Assembly (NCBI GenBank): GCA_903859815.1
Contig: CAIOOA010000106.1
Coordinates: 1 to 38,941 of the forward strand
DNA length: 38,941 nt
Direction of reading: 5' to 3'
Origin: an uncultured Methylococcaceae bacterium
GTDB lineage: Bacteria; Pseudomonadota; Gammaproteobacteria; Methylococcales; Methylococcaceae
Shown here: one piece after another, positions 28,005 through 35,244 of the stretch
How positions within the stretch are numbered: the first letter of the stretch is position 1
Layout: the number at the start of each line of letters is the position of its first letter
Notes under the pieces: model-generated
Seen by the model: the letters and a program-made list of their open reading frames with translations, nothing else
Told to the model about the DNA's origin: nothing
The model's database searches: none
Made by a program: the position numbers and the translations under genes

Positions 28005-28595
28005 ATGTCGAATAAAAGCCTGTGGTCTGTGCTGCCGGGAATTTTTCTGATCATGATCGCGCAAACCGCCAGTGCCGAACCAGCGGCGGATTTTGACTTG
28101 GGAACCGCCGGAAGTGGTAAAGGACAGACATCAAATCTGAAAATTGGAGTCGTGGATGTCATGTCATTGATTGATAAATCTGCGCAAATGGATCAAGCCA
28201 GAAAAAAAATGGAAAAAGAATTCTCGCCGCGTGAAAAGAAATTAAATGCAGAGAAAGAGGAAATCAATAAGATGCAAGAGAAGCTCACCAAGGAAGCCGA
28301 GGTGATGAGCGAAGAAGAGCAAAAGAAGGTCACCAAGGAGGTGATGGGCAAGGTGAGGGCTATCAAGCAGGAAGAAGAAGCCTTGAGGGCTGATTTTAAC
28401 CAAGCCCGTAATGAAGAAATGGGTAAATTGCAAAAATCAATCAGCGAAGCGATTCAGAGCTTGGCCAAGGAAGAGCATTTTGACCTGATATTGCATGAGG
28501 GGGTTGTGTTTGCCAGTGACTCTATCAATGTGACTGCCAAAGTGGCAAGCAAGCTTGAGGGTGCAGGTTCAGCAACAAAGAGTCCGAAAAGATAA
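28005..28595 (+). CDS. skp: Periplasmic chaperone Skp (OmpH family)
   Basis: Skp is a trimeric periplasmic chaperone delivering unfolded outer-membrane proteins to BAM. The 196-residue precursor has a signal peptide ending near TASAEP, a short Gly/Ser-rich stretch, IGVVDVMSLIDKSAQMDQA, then two long charged helices (about residues 70-150) forming the tentacle, and a closing strand FDLILHEGVVFAS. ATG 28005 is preferred with GAG eight bases before it; the in-frame TTG at 27999 also has GGAG upstream. Position after bamA supports the call. Confidence 0.92.
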   Translation: MSNKSLWSVLPGIFLIMIAQTASAEPAADFDLGTAGSGKGQTSNLKIGVVDVMSLIDKSAQMDQARKKMEKEFSPREKKLNAEKEEINKMQEKLTKEAEVMSEEEQKKVTKEVMGKVRAIKQEEEALRADFNQARNEEMGKLQKSISEAIQSLAKEEHFDLILHEGVVFASDSINVTAKVASKLEGAGSATKSPKR

Positions 28596-28659
28596 ACAGT
28601 GGGCCATCTCCCACAAGTCAATCCGTTACCCATAAGATTTAAACCCAAGGAACAATGCA

Positions 28660-29100
28660 TTGGATATACAACAGATAAAGGAATACTTGCCCCACCGTTA
28701 CCCATTTCTTCTTGTTGATCGGGTAATTGAATGCGAACCGATGATCCGGTTACTGGCAATTAAAAATGTCACCTTCAATGAGCCGTTCTTCCAAGGCCAT
28801 TTCCCTGGGCTTCCTATCATGCCTGGCGTACTGATTATTGAGGCCATGGCTCAGACCACAGGTTTATTGGCGGGCGAATCCGCACCGGATGTATTAGGCA
28901 AGGGAAAAACCTATTATTTGGTGGGTCTTGACGATGTGCGCTTTAAACGGCCTGTTGTACCGGGAGATCAACTCAAATTGGAGGCCCGATATGTCAAGCA
29001 TAAGAGAAATATCTGGCAGTTTGAATGCCGTGCCGAAGTGGAGGGTGAACTAGTGGCCAGCGCGAAAATCATGTGTGCCGCAGCGGAGCAGAATTCTTGA
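28660..29100 (+). CDS. fabZ: 3-hydroxyacyl-ACP dehydratase FabZ
   Basis: FabZ dehydrates 3-hydroxyacyl-ACP in fatty acid elongation. The 146-residue hot-dog protein begins [13 protein letters not shown] near residue 10 and has the catalytic His in [18 protein letters not shown] followed by the helix IIEAMAQ with the catalytic Glu. It starts at TTG 28660, with AAGGA eight bases before it; the ATG at 28655 is out of frame. lpxD, usually between skp and fabZ, is missing. It overlaps lpxA as TTGA. Confidence 0.95.
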   Translation: MDIQQIKEYLPHRYPFLLVDRVIECEPMIRLLAIKNVTFNEPFFQGHFPGLPIMPGVLIIEAMAQTTGLLAGESAPDVLGKGKTYYLVGLDDVRFKRPVVPGDQLKLEARYVKHKRNIWQFECRAEVEGELVASAKIMCAAAEQNS

Positions 29101-29867
29101 TTCATCCGACAGCGATCATTGACCCAACAGCCGAATTGGCGGAGGATGTGAGCATTGGGCCCTACAGCATAGTGGGCCCGGGTGTTCAAATTGATGCTGG
29201 AACGGTGGTGGGTTCCCATGTGGTCATCAAGGGTCCGACATTTATTGGCAAGGATAACCGGATATTCCAGTTTTCTTCTGTGGGTGAGGATACCCAAGAT
29301 ATGAAATATCGTGGCGAGCCTACACGCTTGGAAGTGGGGGATCGTAATATCATCCGTGAATATTGCACGATTCATCGTGGCACTGTGCAAGACAAGTCGA
29401 TTACCCAAGTTGGGAGTGACAACTTATTAATGGCCTATACCCATGTCGCTCATGATTGTATTGTCGGCGATCATGTGATCATGGCAAATGCCGCTTCCAT
29501 AGCCGGTCATGTTCAAGTGGAAAGCCATGCGATCTTGGGTGGATTCACCCTAGTGCACCAATTTTGCAAAATTGGTCAATATAGCTTTTCCGCGATGGGC
29601 AGCATCCTATCAAGGGACATTCCTCCATACGTATTGGTGGGTGGTCAGCCTACCAAGCCACACGGTATCAATGCAGTAGGCTTGGAAAGGCAGGGTTTTA
29701 GCCAAGATGCGATTCGTCAGATCAAAAAAGCCTATAAGATTGTCTACAAATCAGGTTTGAAATTGGAAGCCTCCATTGAAGCTTTGGAGGAAATGGCGGA
29801 AGAGACACCGGAAGTGGATTGTATGGTTACCTTTCTTAAACAAACCCAACGCAGCATTTTGCGGTGA
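29097..29867 (+). CDS. lpxA: UDP-N-acetylglucosamine acyltransferase LpxA
   Basis: LpxA makes the first committed step of lipid A synthesis, acylating UDP-GlcNAc from 3-hydroxyacyl-ACP. The 256-residue protein has the left-handed beta-helix hexapeptides from the N-terminus ([13 protein letters not shown]), [24 protein letters not shown], the catalytic His in [12 protein letters not shown], and the helical C-terminal domain with [13 protein letters not shown] 29097 overlapping the fabZ stop matches the family start; ATG 29073 would add eight residues. lpxB, often next, is absent. Confidence 0.95.
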   Translation: MIHPTAIIDPTAELAEDVSIGPYSIVGPGVQIDAGTVVGSHVVIKGPTFIGKDNRIFQFSSVGEDTQDMKYRGEPTRLEVGDRNIIREYCTIHRGTVQDKSITQVGSDNLLMAYTHVAHDCIVGDHVIMANAASIAGHVQVESHAILGGFTLVHQFCKIGQYSFSAMGSILSRDIPPYVLVGGQPTKPHGINAVGLERQGFSQDAIRQIKKAYKIVYKSGLKLEASIEALEEMAEETPEVDCMVTFLKQTQRSILR

Positions 29868-29886
29868 ATGTGACGGTTTTCATGCT

Positions 29887-30474
29887 GTGAATTCATGTAA
29901 CGGCCGATTGGTCGGCGGCATAGATGAAGTGGGCAGGGGGTGTATAGCGGGTCCGGTGGTGGCGGCGATTGTGGTTTTAGGACCCAATACAGAAATAGAA
30001 GGGCTAACCGATTCTAAAAAGCTTACCCCCGCTCGACGGGAAGATTTGGCCCGTCAGATCAAAAATCATTGCTTAGCTTGGGCCGTAGGAAGGGCTGAAG
30101 CAAGCGAAATAGATCGAATAAACATACTGCAAGCTTCCCTACTCGCCATGCAAAGAGCTTATTCCACGCTGAAACTCCAGCCGCTGTGGGTGAAAGTGGA
30201 CGGCAATCGCCTTCCCAAGCTACCGTGCGGGGGAGAGGCTATCGTGGGGGGGGATATGACTGTCCCAGAAATCTCTGCGGCATCGATTGTGGCAAAGGTA
30301 TGGCGGGATGAGGAAATGATTATTCTCGATGCCATTTACCCTGGTTATGGCTTTGCCGTTCACAAAGGTTATCCTACGCCAATTCACAAGGCGAAACTGA
30401 GGGAGTTGGGTGTCACACCGATGCACAGGCGCAGCTTTTCCCCAGTATCCCGTTGTTTTTCCATCTTCAACTAA
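29887..30474 (+). CDS. rnhB: Ribonuclease HII
   Basis: RNase HII removes single ribonucleotides and RNA primers from DNA. The 195-residue protein has GGIDEVGRGCIAGPVVAAIVVL (first catalytic Asp and Glu near residue 11), LTDSKKLTPARRE, the second Asp in KVDGNRLP, SIVAKVWRDE and YGFAVHKGYPTP with conserved His/Tyr. GTG 29887 is the first sensible start after lpxA; the frame continues upstream but overlaps lpxA. TTG 29908 is an alternative. Confidence 0.92.
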   Translation: MNSCNGRLVGGIDEVGRGCIAGPVVAAIVVLGPNTEIEGLTDSKKLTPARREDLARQIKNHCLAWAVGRAEASEIDRINILQASLLAMQRAYSTLKLQPLWVKVDGNRLPKLPCGGEAIVGGDMTVPEISAASIVAKVWRDEEMIILDAIYPGYGFAVHKGYPTPIHKAKLRELGVTPMHRRSFSPVSRCFSIFN

Positions 30475-30499
30475 TCCGTAAAGAATAGACTTAATCAGC

Positions 30500-31132
30500 A
30501 TGCACATTCAGTCTATCAGTGTTTCAAGAATCAGGCGGATTGAGTATGGAGGCCGCCGTACCATGACTGGTATTTGCAAGCATCCCGTTGATGGCTCAGT
30601 GTGGGTGAGTCAGGAAGGCATTGATGGTGATCAGCAAGCCGACCGGAAAAATCATGGTGGCATTGATAAGGCTGTCTATGTTTATGCGGTGGAGAATTAC
30701 CTGTTCTGGGAAGAGAGTCTAGGTAAAATATTGCCTTACGGGCAGTTCGGTGAGAACCTTGCCGTCACCGGCTTGACCGACGATAAGGTTCACATCGGTG
30801 ATATTTTCAGTTTTGGCTCGGTGGAGGTTCAAGTCACTCAACCGAGGGTGCCATGCTTCAAGCTTGGAATGAGGATGGAGGATGACGAATTTGTCGGACA
30901 ATTTCATTTTTCAGGCCGGGTTGGTTTTTATCTCCGAGTGTTGAAGGAAGGTTTTTTAAATCAGGGAGACAAGATTGAACTTATCCATGCCGATGGCGGG
31001 CAGCTCAACATACAGGAAGCCATGCTCGCTTTGAACAAAAACCCCCGCCAACAAGAAATCATCAAACGCGCCTTGGCTATTTCCGCATTGTCTCAAGCAT
31101 GGCGCGACAGCCTAACGAAGAAGCAACAATGA
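30500..31132 (+). CDS. yiiM: MOSC-domain protein, YiiM type
   Basis: The 210-residue protein matches YiiM-like MOSC proteins, which bind molybdenum cofactor through a conserved Cys and in some species reduce N-hydroxylated bases. Visible are GIDGDQQADRKNHGGIDKAVYVYA, PYGQFGENLAVTGL, VQVTQPRVPCFKLGMRM (the cofactor Cys) and a C-terminal helical 3-alpha region. Its stop overlaps nadC as ATGA. The moeA and mobB genes of the window would serve its cofactor. Confidence 0.88.
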   Translation: MHIQSISVSRIRRIEYGGRRTMTGICKHPVDGSVWVSQEGIDGDQQADRKNHGGIDKAVYVYAVENYLFWEESLGKILPYGQFGENLAVTGLTDDKVHIGDIFSFGSVEVQVTQPRVPCFKLGMRMEDDEFVGQFHFSGRVGFYLRVLKEGFLNQGDKIELIHADGGQLNIQEAMLALNKNPRQQEIIKRALAISALSQAWRDSLTKKQQ

Positions 31133-31983
31133 ACTCAACCATTCACGAAGCGCCGGTCGATGCGGAAGAAATTGCACGGATTATAGAAGAGGATCTGGGT
31201 TCGGGCGACCTTACCTCGCTGATTGTGCCCGAATCGGCTCAGGCGGAGGCCAATGTCATCACCCGAGAAGATATGGTGTTATGTGGCCGTCCTTGGTTCG
31301 ATGCGGTGTTTGCCAAGATTGACCCTAACGTGAGAATTGTCTGGTTCGCCGATGAGGGTAAAGATATCGCCTCTGGCTCTTTGTTATGCTCATTGACTGG
31401 ACCCGCAAGGGCGCTATTGACTGGCGAGCGCACTGCATTGAATCTGTTGCAAACCCTGTCCGCGACAGCCACCTTGTCCCGAGCCTATGCACGTGAGGCG
31501 GTCGGAACGGGACTGACGGTGCTTGACACCCGTAAAACCATCCCCGGTTTGCGTTTGATTGAGAAGTATGCTGTGCGCTGCGGCGGTTGCTCCAATCATC
31601 GTTTCGGCCTATACGACGGGATTCTTATTAAGGAAAACCATATTTTGGCGGCGGGTTCCATCGCCTTGGCCGTGAGCAAGGCACAGCAATTACTGGCAAA
31701 TGTTCCGATTGAGGTCGAGGTGGAGAGTTTGGACGAGTTGGCGCAGGCGCTGGAGGCGGGGGCCAATCGCATCATGTTGGATAATTTCAACCTAGCCATG
31801 ATGAACGAAGCAGTCAAACTGAATGCCGGCCGGGCCAAGCTAGAGGTGTCTGGCAATGTAGAATTGGAAAATATAAAATCAATCGCAGCCACCGGGGTGG
31901 ATTATGTCTCGGTAGGGGCTTTGACCAAGAATGTGAAAGCCATTGATTTGTCTATGCGAATTACATTGACGAGAAGCACTTGA
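31129..31983 (+). CDS. nadC: Quinolinate phosphoribosyltransferase NadC
   Basis: NadC converts quinolinate and PRPP to nicotinate mononucleotide in NAD synthesis. The 284-residue protein has IIEEDLGSGDLTS, ERTALNLLQTLSATAT, DTRKTIPGLRLIEKYAVRCGG, HRFGLYDGILIKENH, EVEVESLDE, IMLDNFN, EVSGNVEL and DYVSVGALTK, the complete active-site set. ATG 31129 overlaps the previous stop (ATGA) and fits the family; the frame also opens at 31099 inside yiiM. Confidence 0.96.
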   Translation: MNSTIHEAPVDAEEIARIIEEDLGSGDLTSLIVPESAQAEANVITREDMVLCGRPWFDAVFAKIDPNVRIVWFADEGKDIASGSLLCSLTGPARALLTGERTALNLLQTLSATATLSRAYAREAVGTGLTVLDTRKTIPGLRLIEKYAVRCGGCSNHRFGLYDGILIKENHILAAGSIALAVSKAQQLLANVPIEVEVESLDELAQALEAGANRIMLDNFNLAMMNEAVKLNAGRAKLEVSGNVELENIKSIAATGVDYVSVGALTKNVKAIDLSMRITLTRST

Positions 31984-32065
31984 ACGTTTTTAGTCAATAA
32001 ACGCCGCTTCCGGGTTTTTCCCTGGGAATCACTTCATCAATCTAACCATAATATGAGGATCGAAT

Positions 32066-32557
32066 ATGACGACAAAGGCTGATTTTTCTGCTGCTGAATG
32101 GGAAACCCTAAGGGATGCCCCTAATCTGGTGGTGCTTGCGGTCGCCACAGCGGGGGCGAGTGGTATTTTTGGAAGCATAGCAGAGGCTTTTGCCCCATCT
32201 GGCGTTTTTTATGATGTCTTAAAAGGAAACAACGATTTGTTGAAAGTCATTTGCCAACATGATGAACTGAAGGCATCGACTGAATCCATTAAAGGGCTGG
32301 CAAAGTCCAGTGGCGATTTTACCAGCATTCAAGCGACGTTGCGTAAGGCTGCCACGGATCAATCGAAGGCCGCCGTAGAATTGCTGAAACAGAAGGGAAC
32401 GCCAGAGGATGTCGCGGCATACCGGGACTTTCTAGTCAAACTAGGCGACAAGGTCGCCAATGCAGCCAAAGAAGGGGCGTTTTTAGGCTTTGGAGGTGAG
32501 CGTGTGAGCGAACACGAACGGTCGCTATTGGCTGAATTGGCGCAAGCAGTCGCTTGA
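32066..32557 (+). CDS. Protein of unknown function
   Basis: This 163-residue, Ala-rich protein is not recognised with certainty. It begins with FSAAEWETLRDAPNLVVLAVATAG, continues with a Gly/Ala-rich SGIFGSIAEAF, and its remainder is predicted helical with many Lys/Glu, ending FLGFGGERVSEHERSLLAELAQAV. There is no signal peptide, and the 20-40 region is only mildly hydrophobic. AGGA precedes the ATG. The reading frame is clearly coding. It lies between nadC and a convergent membrane-protein gene, next to the peptide locus; a shared role is unproven. Confidence 0.8.
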   Translation: MTTKADFSAAEWETLRDAPNLVVLAVATAGASGIFGSIAEAFAPSGVFYDVLKGNNDLLKVICQHDELKASTESIKGLAKSSGDFTSIQATLRKAATDQSKAAVELLKQKGTPEDVAAYRDFLVKLGDKVANAAKEGAFLGFGGERVSEHERSLLAELAQAVA

Positions 32558-32580
32558 AGGCTCGAACAAAATCTAATCCG

Positions 32581-32614
32581 GCACTTGCCCAAAAAAATCA
32601 ATTTGGGCGAGTGC
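32581..32614. terminator. Hairpin between convergent genes, probable terminator
   Basis: GCACTTGCCCAAA (32581-32593) and TTTGGGCGAGTGC (32602-32614) form a 13-pair stem with one mismatch, loop of eight bases, placed between the convergent genes at 32066 and 32664. T-rich bases follow only weakly on the plus strand; it may serve both directions. Confidence 0.6.
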
Positions 32615-32663
32615 TTTCAGCTTAAAAAAATATCCAGCCCATTAGTCGTCCGGCGAATCGATT

Positions 32664-33245
32664 TTAACGCTTCTGAACCAGCTTCTTTGCATCCGCTTTT
32701 GAAGAGCTAATCAATTCGGCTTGGATAGGTGTGCGTGATTCCAGTGCGGCTTTAGCCACTTTGCCCCGATAACTCAGAGTGTCCTGCCGGGCGCGGATGA
32801 CATAACCCGCTAATGCCCCGCCTGCGGTGGCTAGGGTTAGCAAGCCCACCGTCAACAATTCAATGGAAATCATGACTGTGGCAAACGAAAGAACGCCTAT
32901 GAAAGCCCCTCCAAGTTTGAAATTGGCCTTGGCATGGACTTGGTTGGTTTCTTTGACGATTCGCTTGTGACTCTCCTCTAACACACTGCGCTTTTCGGCT
33001 TCGGCAGAAACCAGCAGATTTTCCCGCTCCCGCACAAAATCTTCCTTAGCCCGTGCCACTGCATCCTTTTTGATGTGATCGGCGATGGAGGCGAACCAGA
33101 AAGCCACCAACACGCTGATAATCATTGCCAATAGACCAACCGGCACTAAGAACGCTTCATTGGATGCATTCATGTAAGCAATGACTAAGGCCACCATGGC
33201 CGCTTCCAAAATAATGATTCCAGGTAAAAATCTGAGCATGGACAT
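32664..33245 (-). CDS. Membrane protein of unknown function with central coiled coil
   Basis: The 193-residue protein has two membrane helices near the N-terminus (about residues 4-25 and 32-53), a charged helical stretch (about 56-108, ADHIKKDAVARAKEDFVRER and following) that could be a coiled coil, and one or two further helices (about 112-148, FKLGGAFIGVLSFATVMISIE and AGGALAGYVI), then a basic C-terminal tail. No domain family is recognised. It points away from the peptide locus and shares the 33246-33620 upstream region with it divergently. Confidence 0.75.
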   Translation of the reverse strand: MSMLRFLPGIIILEAAMVALVIAYMNASNEAFLVPVGLLAMIISVLVAFWFASIADHIKKDAVARAKEDFVRERENLLVSAEAEKRSVLEESHKRIVKETNQVHAKANFKLGGAFIGVLSFATVMISIELLTVGLLTLATAGGALAGYVIRARQDTLSYRGKVAKAALESRTPIQAELISSSKADAKKLVQKR

Positions 33246-33620
33246 AAAAATCTTGAGTTCTGTTCCGGTTAGGTGGGGTAGGTAGTTCTAAACATTATTC
33301 TGACACGATAACGAATTACTAATTCGATTGAAAGTAGCGGTGTTCCATAAAATTTTGCGTAACAGCCGAGCTGGTTGACTCTATTTTCGAATGATTAACA
33401 ACAAGGCGAATTTACAGGCCGTCGTAAACTATTGCAAGGCAAGCCTTGCACTCCATCCTTGCGTAATTTCGAAAAATAACTGAAAAAATCAGATTTTTTC
33501 CGATATGAATGTCATTTCAACTCTGCCAAAGTAGCCTCCATGGAACATGTGGCTTGATTGGGCGCAGCGGCATGGTTCAGTCCCATTTGCAAGCGCCCAT
33601 AAAATAACTGGAGAATTAAA
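33246..33620. promoter_or_regulatory. Divergent upstream region of the lectin gene with palindromes
   Basis: No gene is seen in these 375 bases. They contain a perfect palindrome GCAAGGC-AA-GCCTTGC (33434-33449) and a 22-base element (33484-33505) centred on AAAAATCAGATTTTT, a dyad of 7-base arms, identical to one at 34644-34665 before the short peptide gene. The element lies about 115 bases before the GTG start. Bases 33560-33620 also resemble the region before the short gene. A ribosome site CTGGAG stands just before the GTG. Confidence 0.5.
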
Positions 33621-34535
33621 GTGACTAATTACACCAATGGTTTAACGGCTGGTCAGCAACTTCTTGTCGGTGACACCCTCACATCTTACAACGGTGACTA
33701 CCAACTGATCTTGCAAACTGATGGCAACTTAGTGCTATACACCAACAATAGCGCACATACTGCTTTATGGGCGACGGGTACCAATGGCAAACCTTCGCAA
33801 TGTGCTTTGATGCAGACGGATGGTAATTTTGTGGTGTATAACGCCACTGGCACGACCTCGTCCAGCAACGCCCTCTGGGCTTCGGGCACTGATAACAATA
33901 GTGGCGCGGCAATTTATTGTCAGAATGACGGAAACTTGGTGATTTATGCCGCAAATGGTCAAGCCATCTGGGCTTCAAACACTTGGCAATCAGCCAGTGC
34001 AAGCCCCGGATATACCGGCAACTTGACATCAGGGCAGCAACTCGTGGTAGGGGGAACTCTAACCTCAAGTGGTGGGTCCTATAGGTTGGTTTTGCAATAC
34101 GACGGCAATCTAGTGTTATACCAACTCAATCCTTGGGCAGCATTGTGGGCCACGGGAACCTATGGTCAACCTTCTCAGCAAGCCGTTCTCCAGTCATCGG
34201 ATGGAAATTTTGTGGTTTACAACATCCTGAGTACCGACACCACCAGCGCCGACGCCTTATGGGCTTCCAATACCGCTGGCAATCCCGGTGATTACCTTTC
34301 TTGTCAAGACGACGGCAACTTAGTGATCTACACCAGTGGTGGTTCTCCCATTTGGGCAACCAACACAGTGCAATCATCAAGTTCGTCTTCTGGCAGCTCC
34401 ACGGTCACGCAGACGGTATCGGTTCAAACCGCCGTGACAGTGTCCACCGAAGTGCAAACCGCAGAAACAACGACTACGGCTGCCGCAGAAGCAGAAGTTG
34501 CAGCCGCTGCCGTTGCGGTCATTGTGTTGACTTAA
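33621..34535 (+). CDS. Double bulb-type lectin protein with RiPP-precursor-like C-terminal tail
   Basis: The 304-residue protein starts with GTG (CTGGAG 7 bases upstream). Residues about 5-125 and 131-250 are two tandem bulb-type (GNA-like) lectin domains with six mannose-site motifs of the QxDGNxVxY type: 32-40, 65-73, 101-109, 159-167, 191-200 (one extra residue) and 229-237. A Ser/Gly linker (252-260) leads to a 44-residue Thr/Val/Ala/Glu tail ending AAAAVAVIVLT. That tail is homologous to the C-terminus of the 57-residue peptide at 34830, with about 15 of 25 identical positions before a shared AVAVxVLT end. There is no signal peptide. I infer it is a substrate of the two downstream radical SAM enzymes, with the lectin as leader or as permanent carrier. 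Alternatively it is simply a lectin with a low-complexity tail. Confidence 0.85.
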   Translation: MTNYTNGLTAGQQLLVGDTLTSYNGDYQLILQTDGNLVLYTNNSAHTALWATGTNGKPSQCALMQTDGNFVVYNATGTTSSSNALWASGTDNNSGAAIYCQNDGNLVIYAANGQAIWASNTWQSASASPGYTGNLTSGQQLVVGGTLTSSGGSYRLVLQYDGNLVLYQLNPWAALWATGTYGQPSQQAVLQSSDGNFVVYNILSTDTTSADALWASNTAGNPGDYLSCQDDGNLVIYTSGGSPIWATNTVQSSSSSSGSSTVTQTVSVQTAVTVSTEVQTAETTTTAAAEAEVAAAAVAVIVLT

Positions 34536-34566
34536 TTTCCTACTCTTTAACAGGACGTTAACCATG

Positions 34567-34601
34567 GGCGGTTTCATAGGGCTACACACTTTGAAACCGC
34601 C
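34567..34601 (+). terminator. Perfect 10-pair stem-loop after the lectin gene
   Basis: GGCGGTTTCA (34567-34576) and TGAAACCGCC (34592-34601) pair perfectly around a 15-base loop, 31 bases after the lectin stop. Only TTCT follows, so termination may be partial. Confidence 0.55.
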
Positions 34602-34643
34602 TTCTCCCGATCCACCGTCATTCCCATGACCCAAAAAAAGACG

Positions 34644-34665
34644 AAAAATCAGATTTTTTCCGATA
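34644..34665 (+). repeat. Second copy of the 22-base palindromic element
   Basis: This stretch is identical to 33484-33505 and contains AAAAATCAGATTTTT followed by TCCGATA. It lies 164 bases before the short peptide gene. The following bases (GGGCGAAGCGAG, TCGCCCAA, TTTGGAG) also parallel those before the lectin gene (GGGCGCAGCGGC, GCGCCCAT, CTGGAG), so both genes seem to have related leaders. It may be an operator or part of a duplicated promoter. Confidence 0.6.
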
Positions 34666-34829
34666 GGCAAGAGGGTTATGGCAATGGGATGATAGACGCG
34701 GTCGTTGATGGGCCAACTGAAGTGACCAGAATCTGGCTTGGTTTGCCTCTATGCCAGCTTGTATGGGCGAAGCGAGCTTTAAATCAACAACTCAATCGCC
34801 CAAGACCTTTAACTTTTGGAGTTTGTACC

Positions 34830-35003
34830 ATGTCAACTATCGAAACGAGCATTGAGACAATCTCAGTCAATAACTCGGTTTATTCCAACACGACGGAGAC
34901 AGTCACTGTCCAAACGGCAGCTACTGTCACAACTGAAGCGACCTCAGCCGAGACAACAGTTGGTGTTGCCGCTGAAGCTGTCGCCGTGGTGGTGTTGACT
35001 TAG
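34830..35003 (+). CDS. Putative RiPP precursor peptide (57 residues)
   Basis: The peptide starts at ATG 34830 with GGAG eight bases before it; upstream in-frame codons from 34626 look non-coding. Residues 1-20 (Ser/Thr/Ile/Glu-rich, with a STIET-SIETI repetition) may be a short leader. Residues 21-57 are the part shared with the tail of the lectin protein: TETVTVQTAATVTTE, SAETT, then GVAAEAVAVVVLT. The Val/Ala-rich end resembles the beta-branched, aliphatic core regions modified by PoyD-type epimerases and B12 radical SAM methyltransferases in polytheonamide-like peptides. It has no Cys and no nitrile-hydratase-type leader. The epimerase gene starts 241 bases later, after a palindromic repeat element. 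The core boundaries cannot be told from sequence. Confidence 0.8.
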   Translation: MSTIETSIETISVNNSVYSNTTETVTVQTAATVTTEATSAETTVGVAAEAVAVVVLT

Positions 35004-35014
35004 TTTATTAATCT

Positions 35015-35176
35015 GCGTTCCCGCGCCTTGGCGTCACTTCCATTATGTTAACGATTTTATACATGTCAAAACGTTTGTAGTCCCGGCTTCAGCCGGTTTT
35101 TTTCGGTCAGTTTGCTGCCTAAAGGCGAAACTACGAACGCTAACTTAATGGCAGTGACGCTCTGGCGTGGGAACGC
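35015..35176. mobile_element. MITE-like palindromic element
   Basis: A 39-base left arm (35015-35053, starting GCGTTCCCGCGCC) and a right arm (35138-35176, ending GCGTGGGAACGC) are inverted repeats with 32 of 39 matching positions. Inside, CGTTTGTAGTCCCGGCTTCAG and CTAAAGGCGAAACTACGAACG are further partly inverted. The 162-base element has no gene and looks like a non-autonomous miniature transposable or repeat element. It could fold on the transcript and act as attenuator between precursor and enzyme genes. Confidence 0.65.
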
Positions 35177-35244
35177 ATCAAGGGTAAAGTAATGATTAAG
35201 AATTCTATGCATCCAATAATAACGTTACCAAACGAGGCATCACT

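Noticed and set aside
33621-34535. Reading the lectin as an ordinary secreted lectin or bacteriocin (lectin-like putidacin type)
   Set aside because: Putidacin-type bacteriocins also have two such domains, so this remains a partial alternative, but they lack a C-terminal cassette shared with a neighbouring small peptide and radical SAM genes.
34626-34829. N-terminal extension of the short peptide to 125 residues
   Set aside because: The extension covers the duplicated 22-base element and leader region, has no ribosome site at its start, and the ATG at 34830 has a well-placed GGAG.
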